DNA of 64,000 nucleotides from an uncultured Lachnospiraceae bacterium (GCA_910577275.1 CAJTMW010000015.1:1-64000); one strand, 5' to 3'; numbered from the stretch's first letter, positions 26,184-34,421 are shown. The notes: generated from the sequence alone by a model not told the origin. Numbers and translations: made by a program.

Positions 26184-27374
26184 CTACTCCTTGTGTTTTA
26201 AATAATTACATATATTTTCGATAGTCCTGTCTTTTTCCTCTATATGTTCTTCCACATCTGCTATCATTTCCTCCGCAAGATAAAATTCATTTTCTCCTGC
26301 CAAATAGATTGTGACAAAAGGACGCGGTTTCATACCATTCCAGCCCATCCCCACGACATAATATTTTATGATAATGATATCCTTCTTTTTGTCGTTATTG
26401 ATATCCCGGAAGGAAACTGCTCCAACATCGCTCATTGCTCCTGTATGCCCCCTCAAATTATTGTCCTCAAACTGCCAGGGAAACCGATATAAAATCTGGT
26501 TATCTCTGACCAGAAAAAAAGTGGCATCCTCAAAATCATAAAACCTCGAATACGGCTCGCAGGTTACAAATGTCACCTCTCCCCAGTCCTCCAAAAAAAC
26601 ATCAAATGACTGTTCCGGTATCATGCGCTCATTTATATCCCTGAAAATTTCCCATTCATCGTCTTTCCAGCATATTATATACGCAGGTACTTCCCTATCC
26701 ACATAAAACTGCACCCGAATCCCATCCTGGTTTAATTCTTCAATAAAATATACTTCACCATCAAATACAAATTCATCTTTCAACCAGGAAAGGCAGAATG
26801 ACGATTCTCTCCGGGAATCATTATCGCCCTCCGAATCACGCAGAGACAGCCTTTCCACCAATTCAGCCTTCCCGTTATTTTTTACCACTTCATAGGCGTA
26901 AACATCAGAAGCTCCATAATTACTTCCATGATATCCCATACAGATGACAAACCCTTCCCTGTCTTCTGTAAACAGATTTCCATGGGTAATTGAAATACTA
27001 TATTTGTGAAGTCCGGTAAATTTTTTTTGAATCGTCTCATCCTGATTAAGGACAACTTCCAGCACCACATAAGAATCAACTATATTATTTTGGTTCTCAT
27101 AACTTGTAACGCGAACGCTGTCATTTTGGACGCCAATTCCGTCTAAGTTCAATCCGTCTGCAAATTCTTCCACGTCTTTCATAAACTGACTGTCATTCTC
27201 ACTTATTTTCTCTGAAATATCTTCCTTTTTATCTTCTTTGGACTTAATCCCGTCGGATTCGGCATTGGAAGGAGAGTTGTTCCCGGACGTATGTTCCGTC
27301 TCTTTTGCACATCCGGTTACCCCTATACAACCTGCCAACACAAAAAGTAATATTCCGGTTCTGAAATTCTTCAT
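26184..27374 (-). CDS. Putative lipoprotein of unknown function
   Basis: A 396-residue exported protein. The signal peptide ends in the lipobox VTGC (Cys at about 22), followed by a Ser/Asn/Lys/Glu-rich linker, so it is probably anchored to the outer face of the membrane. The mature part is acidic and beta-rich. A late segment DINNDKKKDIIII resembles the calcium-binding FG-GAP/VCBS type of loop. Family not recognised. The gene is clearly more A+T-rich than its neighbours and has no obvious operon partner. Confidence 0.7.
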   Translation of the reverse strand: MKNFRTGILLFVLAGCIGVTGCAKETEHTSGNNSPSNAESDGIKSKEDKKEDISEKISENDSQFMKDVEEFADGLNLDGIGVQNDSVRVTSYENQNNIVDSYVVLEVVLNQDETIQKKFTGLHKYSISITHGNLFTEDREGFVICMGYHGSNYGASDVYAYEVVKNNGKAELVERLSLRDSEGDNDSRRESSFCLSWLKDEFVFDGEVYFIEELNQDGIRVQFYVDREVPAYIICWKDDEWEIFRDINERMIPEQSFDVFLEDWGEVTFVTCEPYSRFYDFEDATFFLVRDNQILYRFPWQFEDNNLRGHTGAMSDVGAVSFRDINNDKKKDIIIIKYYVVGMGWNGMKPRPFVTIYLAGENEFYLAEEMIADVEEHIEEKDRTIENICNYLKHKE

Positions 27375-27403
27375 AAATCATTCTCCTGAAAGTCAATTAA
27401 GTA

Positions 27404-27441
27404 AGACCTGCCATGCGCCGCAGCCGGCGCACAGCAGGTCT
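27404..27441 (-). terminator. Hairpin downstream of the GH43 gene
   Basis: On the complement AGACCTGC pairs with GCAGGTCT and TGCGCC with GGCGCA around GGCTGC. It lies about 30 bases after the GH43 stop. The T content after it is modest (TTACTTAATT), so it is a probable but weak terminator. Confidence 0.5.
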
Positions 27442-27472
27442 CAAAACAGTGTTCCGCCATACGGCTCCCGTC

Positions 27473-28960
27473 TCAATTCACAAATCCAAAGGATTTCATC
27501 TCGCACTCTCCCTCTCCCGAGAAGCGGAAGTAAACCGCACAGCCAGACAAAGAAACGTCGCAGGGTATCTGGAAAACCTGCCAGTCCTTACATTCAACGG
27601 CCACTGTCTTTTCCCCGATGAGGTCTTTCCCTTCCTCGTCCTTTGAAACCAGAACCTTTCCCTTAAAAGCCCCTCTCATTTCCAGCAGGATTCCCGAAAC
27701 GCCGGTTCCTTCAAAATACTTGTACCCCAGCACGCTTCCGTCCGCCACAGCCGCAATATAAGGCTGGTTCTGCCTCTGTACGATTCTGGTCTGTCTCCTC
27801 ACGGAAGGATTGTTATAGTCAATAAAGTCCATTGTCTCCGGGCAGGTAATATGACAGGCAATGGCCGCCGGGTAAATTCCGCCTGCCTTAAGAGGCCCGC
27901 CGTTTAACCCGCAGCTTGTAATTTCCACCTGCGCAATACTTCCGTCCGGCATGATTTGTATTTTTTCCGCGCAGCCCTGTCTGGAAAACTCCGTTCCGTT
28001 GGTCTGCCTGTGATAAAAGATATAATAATCCTCTCCGATTTTCTCAATGCCGCCGTGGTTGTTCCCAAGCACGTTGACAGGCGCTTTCCGTCCGTTCAGC
28101 CCCACGTCTCCGTTTGATACAATGATTCCCCCATAGGCAAAGCCTTTATCCGGCCTGTCGCTGACCGCATAGCAAAGCTCATGGCTCTTATGGCTGGAAT
28201 AGACAAAATAGTATTTTCCGTTGATTTTCCGAATAGAGGAAGCCTCAAAAAATCCATGACCTTCAAAGCCCGTCCCCTCCGTGTGGTGTCCGCCCGGTAT
28301 GCTGACGTGCGGCTCGCCTTTCGTGGTGAGCATATCCGCCTCCAGCTCCGCCACCATTCCGTTTTCGCCAAACTGAATTTTCCTTATCTTTTCATAGCCG
28401 GCCCGCTGCTCTGGGGACATTGCCGCCAGCTCCTCCTCGCCAGGCTCAGGGAACTTCATTTCCTTCTCGCAGGCGGGCGCAAATCCGTAATACAGATAGA
28501 CCCTTCCGTCGTCGTCCGTAAGGACAGCCGGGTCAAAAGGCATGTATTCCCGCAAGGTGGCCCCGCCGTGCAGGTTGTCAGGATACTTTACATGCCCGTA
28601 AAATTCAAAAGGCCCCGCCGGGGAATCGCTCACGGCAACGCCGATTTCCGGGTAAAAGCTAAAGCAATAATAAAGGTAATACCTGCCGTCCGGCCCCTTT
28701 GTCACGTCAGGCGCCCAGAGCTGCATCCGCCCGTCCGCATTGGAGGGGTCCTGATTTTTCCGGTAAATAACGCCCTCATATCTCCAGTCCTTCAGATTGT
28801 CAACCGGGGCTGACCACGTTACGTAATCCTGCTCACAGTAAGCGGTTCCCTCGCTCTTGTCGTGGGAGCCGTATATGTATACCCGGCCTTCAAAAACGTG
28901 GGGCTCCCCGTCCGGTACATATTCCGTAAGCGGTAAATAAGGATTGTAAATCTGTTCCAT
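27473..28960 (-). CDS. Glycoside hydrolase family 43 enzyme with C-terminal carbohydrate-binding domain
   Basis: A 495-residue cytoplasmic enzyme with no signal peptide. The five-bladed propeller carries the GH43 triad: general-base Asp in VPDGEPHVFEGRVYIYGSHD (near residue 16), pKa-modulating Asp in MPFDPAVLTDDDG, and general-acid Glu in FFEASSIRKING. The last 120 residues look like a CBM6-type beta-sandwich (YKYFEGTGVSGILLEMRG). Family members release arabinose or xylose, sometimes galactose, from plant glycans; the substrate is not deducible. Its own promoter lies at 29067-29095, and a Family 2 hairpin lies in the 5' leader. Confidence 0.92.
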   Translation of the reverse strand: MEQIYNPYLPLTEYVPDGEPHVFEGRVYIYGSHDKSEGTAYCEQDYVTWSAPVDNLKDWRYEGVIYRKNQDPSNADGRMQLWAPDVTKGPDGRYYLYYCFSFYPEIGVAVSDSPAGPFEFYGHVKYPDNLHGGATLREYMPFDPAVLTDDDGRVYLYYGFAPACEKEMKFPEPGEEELAAMSPEQRAGYEKIRKIQFGENGMVAELEADMLTTKGEPHVSIPGGHHTEGTGFEGHGFFEASSIRKINGKYYFVYSSHKSHELCYAVSDRPDKGFAYGGIIVSNGDVGLNGRKAPVNVLGNNHGGIEKIGEDYYIFYHRQTNGTEFSRQGCAEKIQIMPDGSIAQVEITSCGLNGGPLKAGGIYPAAIACHITCPETMDFIDYNNPSVRRQTRIVQRQNQPYIAAVADGSVLGYKYFEGTGVSGILLEMRGAFKGKVLVSKDEEGKDLIGEKTVAVECKDWQVFQIPCDVSLSGCAVYFRFSGEGECEMKSFGFVN

Positions 28961-28984
28961 TAGCAGACCTCCTGTTTTTTATTT

Positions 28985-29041
28985 CCGCGAGCAACGAGCC
29001 AGGCGGACATGTTTGCATGTCCATTTGGCGACTGCCGCGAG
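28985..29041 (-). repeat. Family 2 palindromic element, copy 3 (single hairpin)
   Basis: A reverse-orientation copy of the second hairpin: CCGCGAGCAACGAG, then CGGACATG-tttg-CATGTCC, then TTTGGCGACTGCCGCGAG. The stem tip (GGACATG/CATGTCC) differs from GGATGC/GCATCC of the other copies yet still pairs, so both sides changed together. It sits in the GH43 leader between promoter and start codon. Confidence 0.7.
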
Positions 29042-29066
29042 AGTCAAAGACTCCGTAATTGTTTTA

Positions 29067-29095
29067 ATTATACAGAATCCTTGTCTCATTAACAA
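29067..29095 (-). promoter_or_regulatory. Promoter of the GH43 gene
   Basis: On the complement TTGTTA (29090-29095), a 17-base spacer and a perfect TATAAT (29067-29072). The transcript would begin near 29060 and pass through the Family 2 hairpin before reaching the coding region. Confidence 0.75.
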
Positions 29096-29134
29096 TAAAA
29101 TATCTGTAAAATTTCCGGCCCTCTGCAAAGGCTT

Positions 29135-29163
29135 TTGACAAAAAACAGCAGTCATGCTAATCT
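29135..29163 (+). promoter_or_regulatory. Promoter of the nitroreductase-like gene
   Basis: TTGACA (29135-29140), a 17-base spacer and TAATCT (29158-29163), about 58 bases before the start codon at 29222. Confidence 0.7.
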
Positions 29164-29221
29164 GGTTAAAAATATATGCGGCGGCTTATTGTCTTTTCAA
29201 GCCGCACGGAAACGGGGAAAA

Positions 29222-29752
29222 ATGAACACCATAGACCTTATCAAAAGCAGAACAAGCTACAGAGGCCCTTACTTAAGCACAAAGGTTCCGAGAGAAGATT
29301 TAAAGCTGATTATGGAAGCCGGGCTGGCCGCTCCCTCGGGCTGCAATAAGCAGACCACAAGGCTGATTGCGGTGGATGACGAGGAAACACTTGCAAAGCT
29401 CCATGCCGTAATACAGCCTGCCGTCGGGGAAACCGCTCCCGCCATGATTTGCGTGCTGGCGAAAAAAATCATTGCCTATCGGGACAGATGCTATTACATT
29501 CAGGATTATTCCGCCGCCATAGAAAATATGCTGCTGGCAATTATTGATTTAGGTTATCAAAGCTGCTGGGTGGAAGGCCATATCACCGATACCGACCAGA
29601 TTTGCCGGAAAATGGCAAAAATCCTCGAAGTGCCCGACGACTGCGAACTGGTTTGTTTCCTTCCCGTTGGCATTGCGGAAAAGGAATGTAAAAAGGCAGT
29701 AAAGCTTCCCTTTGAGGAGAGGGCATGGTTTAACAAATTCGGGGGAAGATGA
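29222..29752 (+). CDS. Nitroreductase-family protein
   Basis: A 176-residue flavoprotein of the nitroreductase superfamily. The ATG at 29222 (MNTIDLIKSRTSYRGPYLS) follows GGGGAAAA. The FMN phosphate-binding arginines of the SRTSYR motif, the LAAPSGCNKQTTRLIAV segment and the YIQDYSAAIENMLLAIIDLGYQSCWVEG motif are all present. Enzymes of this group reduce nitro compounds, quinones or flavins with NAD(P)H; the natural substrate is unknown. It is a single gene with its own promoter and terminator, divergent from GH43. Confidence 0.9.
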   Translation: MNTIDLIKSRTSYRGPYLSTKVPREDLKLIMEAGLAAPSGCNKQTTRLIAVDDEETLAKLHAVIQPAVGETAPAMICVLAKKIIAYRDRCYYIQDYSAAIENMLLAIIDLGYQSCWVEGHITDTDQICRKMAKILEVPDDCELVCFLPVGIAEKECKKAVKLPFEERAWFNKFGGR

Positions 29753-29776
29753 CGGCCATCTGCCGTCGCCTCCCCC
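29741..29776 (+). terminator. Terminator-like hairpin after the nitroreductase gene
   Basis: GGGGG (29741-29745) pairs with CCCCC (29772-29776), and GACGGC pairs with GCCGTC inside. GTTTCC follows, so the T-tract is short. It overlaps the last codons and separates the gene from the convergent BlaR1-like gene. Confidence 0.5.
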
Positions 29777-29782
29777 GTTTCC

Positions 29783-31444
29783 TTATGAAATATGGTTTGT
29801 AATCTTCTTCACTGTTTTCCGTAATTCCTCCTCAACCTCTCTGCTGCCCTTATCCCTGTCCTCCATGGCAGCCCGATAAGCTGCGTATTTCTGCTCCACA
29901 TCCTTGAGCGTATCGCTCACCGCCTTTTCCATTTTTTCTATTTCTTTTCGATTGGCTGACGCCGCTCCCGTCTCCTGCACCGTACCGCCTGTCGCATGCG
30001 TTTCGGCTTTGCCGGTGGACCGTTCCGAAGTATCGCCTGACGGACCGCCCTCCCTCTGCTCAAAACCTGTAATCTTATTGTCAGAATCCCTTTTCACAAT
30101 CAGGAAAACCTCTCCGTCATTTTCCGTCAGATGTGTATAAACGCCGGGGGATTTTTCGTCGTAAAAATATCCCACGATTTTCCCTTCATAAAGAAAACGG
30201 TCAAGCTCCCCGTCATAGGACAATCCGAACCTTGCATATTCCGAAAAATCATCGGAATTTGCCACGGAACGGTTAACAGACCAGCCCCCGTCCGTCCCGG
30301 CGTATGTTCCGGCACAGGTATTTTCCGCATCAGCACCCTCTCCGCCGCTCGCAAACACAGTTACCGACACACCTGTCAGTATCACCGCGCACAAAATTCC
30401 CAATGCTGTTATCTTCTTAAAATTCATAATCGCCACAATCCTTTCTTTGACTGCATTTTTTCCAAAACCGGCGGAAAACATTGAAAAGCGGTATTGCTTT
30501 TCCGCCAGATTCACAAGCGCCATTGCATATTCCTTTTTCGCCTCTCGGCCCGCAAGCAAAATCACCTTTTCATCGCAGGAAAGCTCTATATCCCTGTTAA
30601 ACAAAAAATACATCAGCCACACCAGCGGATTGAACCAGTGAACGCACAGTGCCAGCAGCATTACCATTTTCCGTAGATTATCCGCCCTTTTGATATGAAC
30701 CATTTCATGGATAAGGGCAAACTTTAACTGACCGTCGTTTTCCGGCGGCAGCACCTCCGGCATCAAGTCCCCCGACAATAAAGCCTTTGGCGGCAAGAAC
30801 CCCGGCAGCAAATCCTTTGGAAGCACGATTTTCGGTCTCGCAATTCCGAAGGTCACCGGTGAAACAAGCCGGTCGGAAACCTGCAGCCTTACTCTGGCGG
30901 GAATACGGGCCAGCTTCTTTAAATATTCCCCGCTTTCCTTTTCAACCGGTAAGGCTTCCCGGATTTTGCGGTATTCCCTGATATAAAGCGCGCTTAAGAT
31001 AAAGAGCATTGTAACCGCTCCGGCCAGCCAGATGTAAAATGTATAGTTCTGCCCGGTATCCGAAATGCCGCCGGCTTTCCAATCCGTATTCTTTTCTGCT
31101 GTCTGATTGGGAGAGCCTTCTGCAGAGCCTCCGGCGAAAGACCTTGTATTTTTTTCGTACGTTCTACCGGCGTCTCCCCCATTATCCGTTCCCCTACCGG
31201 CATTTTGGGAAGCCGCAGGAACCGGGATTTTACCGGCAATATCCTCCGCCGCCCTCACCACCGGCAAAGCAATCCCCCAGGCAAGGGGAAGCTCCGCCGG
31301 GACAAGAAGCCGCAAAAGCGCCACCGACCAAAGCAGCATGAACATTCTTTTCGGCAGCTTATTCAGCGCAGCCATCCGCACCAAAGCAATAAGCAGTATC
31401 AATATCCCGCCCGAAAGGCTCATCTTCAGCAACATTGCCTCCAC
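29783..31444 (-). CDS. BlaR1-like membrane metalloprotease, second copy
   Basis: A 553-residue M56 peptidase with the zinc motif HEMVH at 246-250 and the second-shell segment ELSCDEKVI. Membrane segments lie at about 10-25, 35-55, 135-155 and 345-365. The external C-terminal part (about 370-553) is short and polar, with a Lys/Glu-rich helix at the end. It has no transpeptidase-like SxxK domain, so the sensed molecule need not be a beta-lactam. Residues 80-130 and 211-236 are low-complexity inserts absent from the first copy's positions. It is cotranscribed with the BlaI-like repressor, one base away. Confidence 0.9.
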   Translation of the reverse strand: MEAMLLKMSLSGGILILLIALVRMAALNKLPKRMFMLLWSVALLRLLVPAELPLAWGIALPVVRAAEDIAGKIPVPAASQNAGRGTDNGGDAGRTYEKNTRSFAGGSAEGSPNQTAEKNTDWKAGGISDTGQNYTFYIWLAGAVTMLFILSALYIREYRKIREALPVEKESGEYLKKLARIPARVRLQVSDRLVSPVTFGIARPKIVLPKDLLPGFLPPKALLSGDLMPEVLPPENDGQLKFALIHEMVHIKRADNLRKMVMLLALCVHWFNPLVWLMYFLFNRDIELSCDEKVILLAGREAKKEYAMALVNLAEKQYRFSMFSAGFGKNAVKERIVAIMNFKKITALGILCAVILTGVSVTVFASGGEGADAENTCAGTYAGTDGGWSVNRSVANSDDFSEYARFGLSYDGELDRFLYEGKIVGYFYDEKSPGVYTHLTENDGEVFLIVKRDSDNKITGFEQREGGPSGDTSERSTGKAETHATGGTVQETGAASANRKEIEKMEKAVSDTLKDVEQKYAAYRAAMEDRDKGSREVEEELRKTVKKITNHIS

Positions 31445-31445
31445 C

Positions 31446-31805
31446 TCACTCCATCCGGTTTATCAGTTCCTTTAATTCTTTCAGCTCCTCTTTTGTCAGA
31501 GAATTTTCAGACAGCATGGCGGCAAAAAACTGCCTTTTGGAGCCGCCGAACATTTTTTCAATCAGCTCCTTTGTCTCATAAGCCTGAATGTCCTCCCTCG
31601 AAACAATGGCCTGACAGAAAAATTTCGGCTCCGTCCGCCTGATTGCCCCCTTCTCAATACACTTTTTTATGACCGTGTAGGTGGTATTCCGGTTCCAGCC
31701 TGTCTCCTCCTTTAGAATCTGAGCAAGCTGACTGGCGCTTAAGCCGCCCTCCCGCCATAAAATCTCCATTACCTTTAATTCGGAATCAAAAAGCTTAATA
31801 CTCAT
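31446..31805 (-). CDS. BlaI/MecI-family repressor, second copy
   Basis: A 119-residue winged-helix repressor. The ATG at 31805 (MSIKLFDSELKVMEILW) is preferred over longer readings because of the GGGGA site before it. The recognition region ETGWNRNTTYTVIKKCIEKGAI and the C-terminal dimerisation helices are typical, and the FFCQAIVSREDIQAYE segment carries the usual protease-sensitive region. Its probable operators are the three ACTAT dyads at 31942-32019. Confidence 0.93.
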   Translation of the reverse strand: MSIKLFDSELKVMEILWREGGLSASQLAQILKEETGWNRNTTYTVIKKCIEKGAIRRTEPKFFCQAIVSREDIQAYETKELIEKMFGGSKRQFFAAMLSENSLTKEELKELKELINRME

Positions 31806-31941
31806 ATTTTCCCCATTTCTGCGCTGCTTTGTTTCGCAAAGCCAACTTGTAGAAAAAAGATTTGAAAAATCTTGCCATCTTCTCACCTTTCCACCTGTAG
31901 CTGCCTTTGTGACCGGCAAAATCTGTTCTATGTAAAAAATA

Positions 31942-32019
31942 ACTACTGCAATAGTATCTTTATAATCATACTATCACGGTAGTCATTTTCTGTCAACGTA
32001 TTTTTACTATCAGGATAGT
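31942..32019 (-). promoter_or_regulatory. Promoter and three operator dyads of the second BlaI-like unit
   Basis: Three 14-bp dyads fit ACTAYYnnRRTAGT: ACTACTGCAATAGT (31942-31955), ACTATCACGGTAGT (31970-31983) and ACTATCAGGATAGT (32006-32019). On the complement TTGACA (31991-31996), a 17-base spacer and TAGTAT (31968-31973) form a promoter. The middle dyad occupies the spacer and -10, and the upper one lies just before the -35. Confidence 0.8.
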
Positions 32020-32039
32020 CATTTCCGTTTTTTGGAAAA

Positions 32040-32213
32040 GTCAAATACCCCGCAGCAAGCTGACGGGGCATCAAACTTGCAACGCAGCAGAGCTGCGGGG
32101 TATTGACCCCTCGCCGGGGCGGCATCTGCTCTTCTTCGAAGAACAGATAAGCCTCGCGGCATTCGTCAAATGGATGCTCCGCATCCGCTTGACTCATTGC
32201 TCGCGGGAATAAA
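32040..32213 (+). repeat. Family 2 palindromic element, copy 2 (three hairpins)
   Basis: The two hairpins of copy 1 recur almost unchanged: GTCAAATACCCCGCAGC to GCTGCGGGGTATTGAC, then CTCGCGGCATTCGTCAA to GCTCGCGGGAATAAA. Between them is an extra stretch of about 45 bases that contains its own hairpin, ATCTG-c-TCTTCTTCGAAGA-a-CAGAT. It separates the second BlaI-like promoter from the TetR promoter. Confidence 0.85.
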
Positions 32214-32240
32214 AATCGGGTGAAAGTTCAGCCAAGGGGA

Positions 32241-32293
32241 TTGACAGAAATCTTTGCCTGACATATAATAACATTGATATATAACTAAGTTAT
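32241..32293 (+). promoter_or_regulatory. Promoter and palindromic operator of the TetR-type gene
   Basis: TTGACA (32241-32246), a 17-base spacer and TATAAT (32264-32269), a consensus promoter. A perfect odd palindrome ATAACTaAGTTAT (32281-32293) lies just after the expected start of transcription and before the AAGGAGG ribosome site. That position suits autorepression by the TetR-type protein. Confidence 0.75.
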
Positions 32294-32308
32294 TTTAAGG
32301 AGGATAAG

Positions 32309-32929
32309 ATGCCGCCGAAAGTCAGGATACCCAGAGAAGCTATCATTGAAAAAGCATTTGAGCTGACAAAAGCATATGGTTTTGAAAAAGTAACCGCACG
32401 TTTGCTTGCCAGCGAATTGAAATGCTCTACTCAGCCCGTGTTTCATGCATTTCGCAATATGGAAGAACTAAAAGAAGAAGTTTACAAAAAAACGCAAAAA
32501 TTCTTTGAAGAAACCATGCTGCAGCAGCCTTCCGATACAGAAACTCCCTATTTTTTAAGCATGGGACTAAAGTATGTGGAACTGGCTCAAAGTGAAAAAA
32601 ATCTGTTTCGTCTTCTATGTATGTCAGACGGCGGCACAAGACTTGAAAGCCTTTACGATTTGGCCAGGCATGTTCCTGTTGCGATTGAGCCGGATGTGTT
32701 TGTGAAAACATGGATATTTACCCATGGTATCGCAGCGATTGTTTCTACGAACACAACGAATATTGCACCCGAAGAAATAAGGCGGTTACTTACAGAAGCA
32801 TGTGCAGGTTTCAGGTTATATCACAACAAAAATGGAGGTTCGGGAAATGAAGCGCATCAGGACAATGCGTTGAATGATATTGCCATGAGAGAAAATAACG
32901 AATTGGAGAAAAAGCATGAAATCAGATAG
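32309..32929 (+). CDS. TetR/AcrR-family transcriptional regulator
   Basis: A 206-residue regulator. The N-terminal TetR HTH (about 8-52; AIIEKAFELTKAYGFEKVT, then CSTQPVFHAFRNMEELK) is clear. The C-terminal part is helical, of the type with a WHG-like ligand domain. A strong AAGGAGG site precedes the ATG. It overlaps the next gene by 14 bases, so the two are translated together, and it probably controls its own operon through the palindrome at 32281-32293. The base composition is more A+T-rich than the surroundings. Confidence 0.92.
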   Translation: MPPKVRIPREAIIEKAFELTKAYGFEKVTARLLASELKCSTQPVFHAFRNMEELKEEVYKKTQKFFEETMLQQPSDTETPYFLSMGLKYVELAQSEKNLFRLLCMSDGGTRLESLYDLARHVPVAIEPDVFVKTWIFTHGIAAIVSTNTTNIAPEEIRRLLTEACAGFRLYHNKNGGSGNEAHQDNALNDIAMRENNELEKKHEIR

Positions 32930-34136
32930 AAATTACGTGTATACGGAACGTGCGCACTTTATGTGCCCCGATATGCACTTTGGAATTATGGCAAAAATGG
33001 AAAGCAGTTATGATGAAGAACGGCTAAGACAAAGCATAGACGCTTTGCAGAAAGCGCACCCCTTTCTGCAAAGTTTAATTGCAGAGGAGGCGGATACCGG
33101 CAGAATTTATTATCAGATACAGGATTATTTGAATATTCCTGTAATGGTAAAGAAAGAAGCTGCTTTGTGGCAGCAGGATTATGAAGAACTATCCGTCCGG
33201 GGATGGAATGTCAGGAAAGAATGTCTGCTAAAAGTAGTGGTTTATCCAAAGGAAAATGAATTTCAAATACTTTTTATCGCCCACCATCTTTTGTGCGACG
33301 GCAGAGGGCTTTTACAACTGGCGGAGGAATTTGCAGAGCATTATGTTAACGGAGTAATGCCGCAATTTGTCCGGGAACACTTAATCCAGGGCTTAGACGA
33401 CCTTCCCCCAAATAGCGATTTACCCTTTATCAGCAAATTGATTGTGGGCGATGCAAACAGGAGGTGGAAAAAAGAGGGCCGGCAGGTTTTATATGAGGAA
33501 TACAGCGCATTTGAAAGAGCCTATCTCCAAAAACACAATATAAAACGGGAAATTTTCACCGTTTGCAATCAGAAGTTAGAAGAAATACTCGTTTTATGCA
33601 AACAGCATGGTTTTACTGTAAACGACTGGCTGATTGCAAAGATGATGCTGGAAGAAAATACAAATAAGGTGGTTATTGCCGCCGATATCCGTAATCAGGC
33701 AAAATGCTACAGACAGGGGGCAATGGGGAATTATTCTACCGCTTTTAGCGTTTCCGTGAAAAAGAACGGGGAAAATGTTATTTCTCTTGCAAAGCGCGCA
33801 GCGTCACAAGTGATAAACATATGTCAACACCCGCAGAAAGAAATGCTTGTGCTTGCCTGCTATCTGCATATGCAGCCGGAGCTGATTGACGCTGTTGCAA
33901 TATCTACATTAGGAGATTTTGAAAGTAAAGCGGGAACATTTGTGGGGAAAAATATGTTTGGATATGGTTCGCAAAACGGCTATAGCATTACCAATTTAGG
34001 AAAAATCCAAAGTGATACAATAGCAGAAGCTGTTTTTATCCCCCCTGCTTCACCTGCCAACAAAAAAACATGGGGCGTTCTAACGGTAAATAATCATATG
34101 AAAATATGTATGTCGGATTTAATTGCAGAGAGGTAA
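32916..34136 (+). CDS. Stand-alone condensation/acyltransferase-like protein (HHxxxDG)
   Basis: A 406-residue protein of the CoA-dependent acyltransferase/condensation superfamily. The active-site motif HHLLCDG is at 123-129 (second His catalytic). A later segment NDWLIAKMMLEENTNKVVIAADIRNQAK matches the floor-loop region of such enzymes. Relatives join acyl or amino-acyl groups to alcohols or amines, as in nonribosomal peptide condensation domains, PapA-type esterases and alcohol acetyltransferases. Here there is no carrier protein or adenylation domain nearby, so the donor is probably an acyl-CoA or the protein acts alone. It is coupled to the TetR-type gene. The product is unknown. Confidence 0.75.
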   Translation: MKSDRNYVYTERAHFMCPDMHFGIMAKMESSYDEERLRQSIDALQKAHPFLQSLIAEEADTGRIYYQIQDYLNIPVMVKKEAALWQQDYEELSVRGWNVRKECLLKVVVYPKENEFQILFIAHHLLCDGRGLLQLAEEFAEHYVNGVMPQFVREHLIQGLDDLPPNSDLPFISKLIVGDANRRWKKEGRQVLYEEYSAFERAYLQKHNIKREIFTVCNQKLEEILVLCKQHGFTVNDWLIAKMMLEENTNKVVIAADIRNQAKCYRQGAMGNYSTAFSVSVKKNGENVISLAKRAASQVINICQHPQKEMLVLACYLHMQPELIDAVAISTLGDFESKAGTFVGKNMFGYGSQNGYSITNLGKIQSDTIAEAVFIPPASPANKKTWGVLTVNNHMKICMSDLIAER

Positions 34137-34140
34137 TATT

Positions 34141-34374
34141 TTAATAATTTAGAAGGGCGACAACACTGCTTACTGTCGCCCTCTGATTACCCGCCGGCTC
34201 GACTGGCTCTACTATTTCAATCTCATTAAAGTCAAATAAATCTTCAATCGTTACATCAAACACTTTTGCTATGCTGTATGCAAGTAGCATAGAAGGATTA
34301 TAACGGTTTCGTTTAAGCTGCATAATCGTTTGCCTTGAAACATTCACCAAATCGGCAAGCTCTTGCTGTGTCAT
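34141..34374 (-). pseudogene. XRE-type HTH regulator, N-terminally truncated
   Basis: A 77-residue reading begins MTQQELADLVNVSRQTI, which is the second helix of a Cro/C1-type HTH. The first helix (about 12 residues, usually KIRELREEKG-like) is missing, and a stop codon (TGA) lies directly before the ATG. The rest of the domain (YSIAKVFDVTIEDLFDF) is intact. No ribosome site is seen. It is probably a 5'-deleted remnant. A short functional form cannot be ruled out. Confidence 0.65.
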
Positions 34375-34421
34375 TCATTTTGTAGCCCGGTAAATATGAA
34401 TTCTGAGTTTATATTTTTCTC

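Noticed and set aside
23410..31805. Beta-lactam resistance locus
   Set aside because: The BlaR1/BlaI-like pairs lack a penicillin-binding sensor domain, and no beta-lactamase or PBP gene is nearby.
31943..32197. Leftward open frame over Family 2 copy 2, with a similar one at 9603-9785
   Set aside because: Both frames simply translate the same repeat (CVASLMPRQLAAGYLT). Similarity between them reflects the shared DNA element, not a protein family. Such frames are probably mis-annotated as small proteins elsewhere.
32916..34136. Nonribosomal peptide synthetase fragment
   Set aside because: Only a condensation-like domain with natural ends is present, in a coupled two-gene unit; no adenylation or carrier domain remains on either side.
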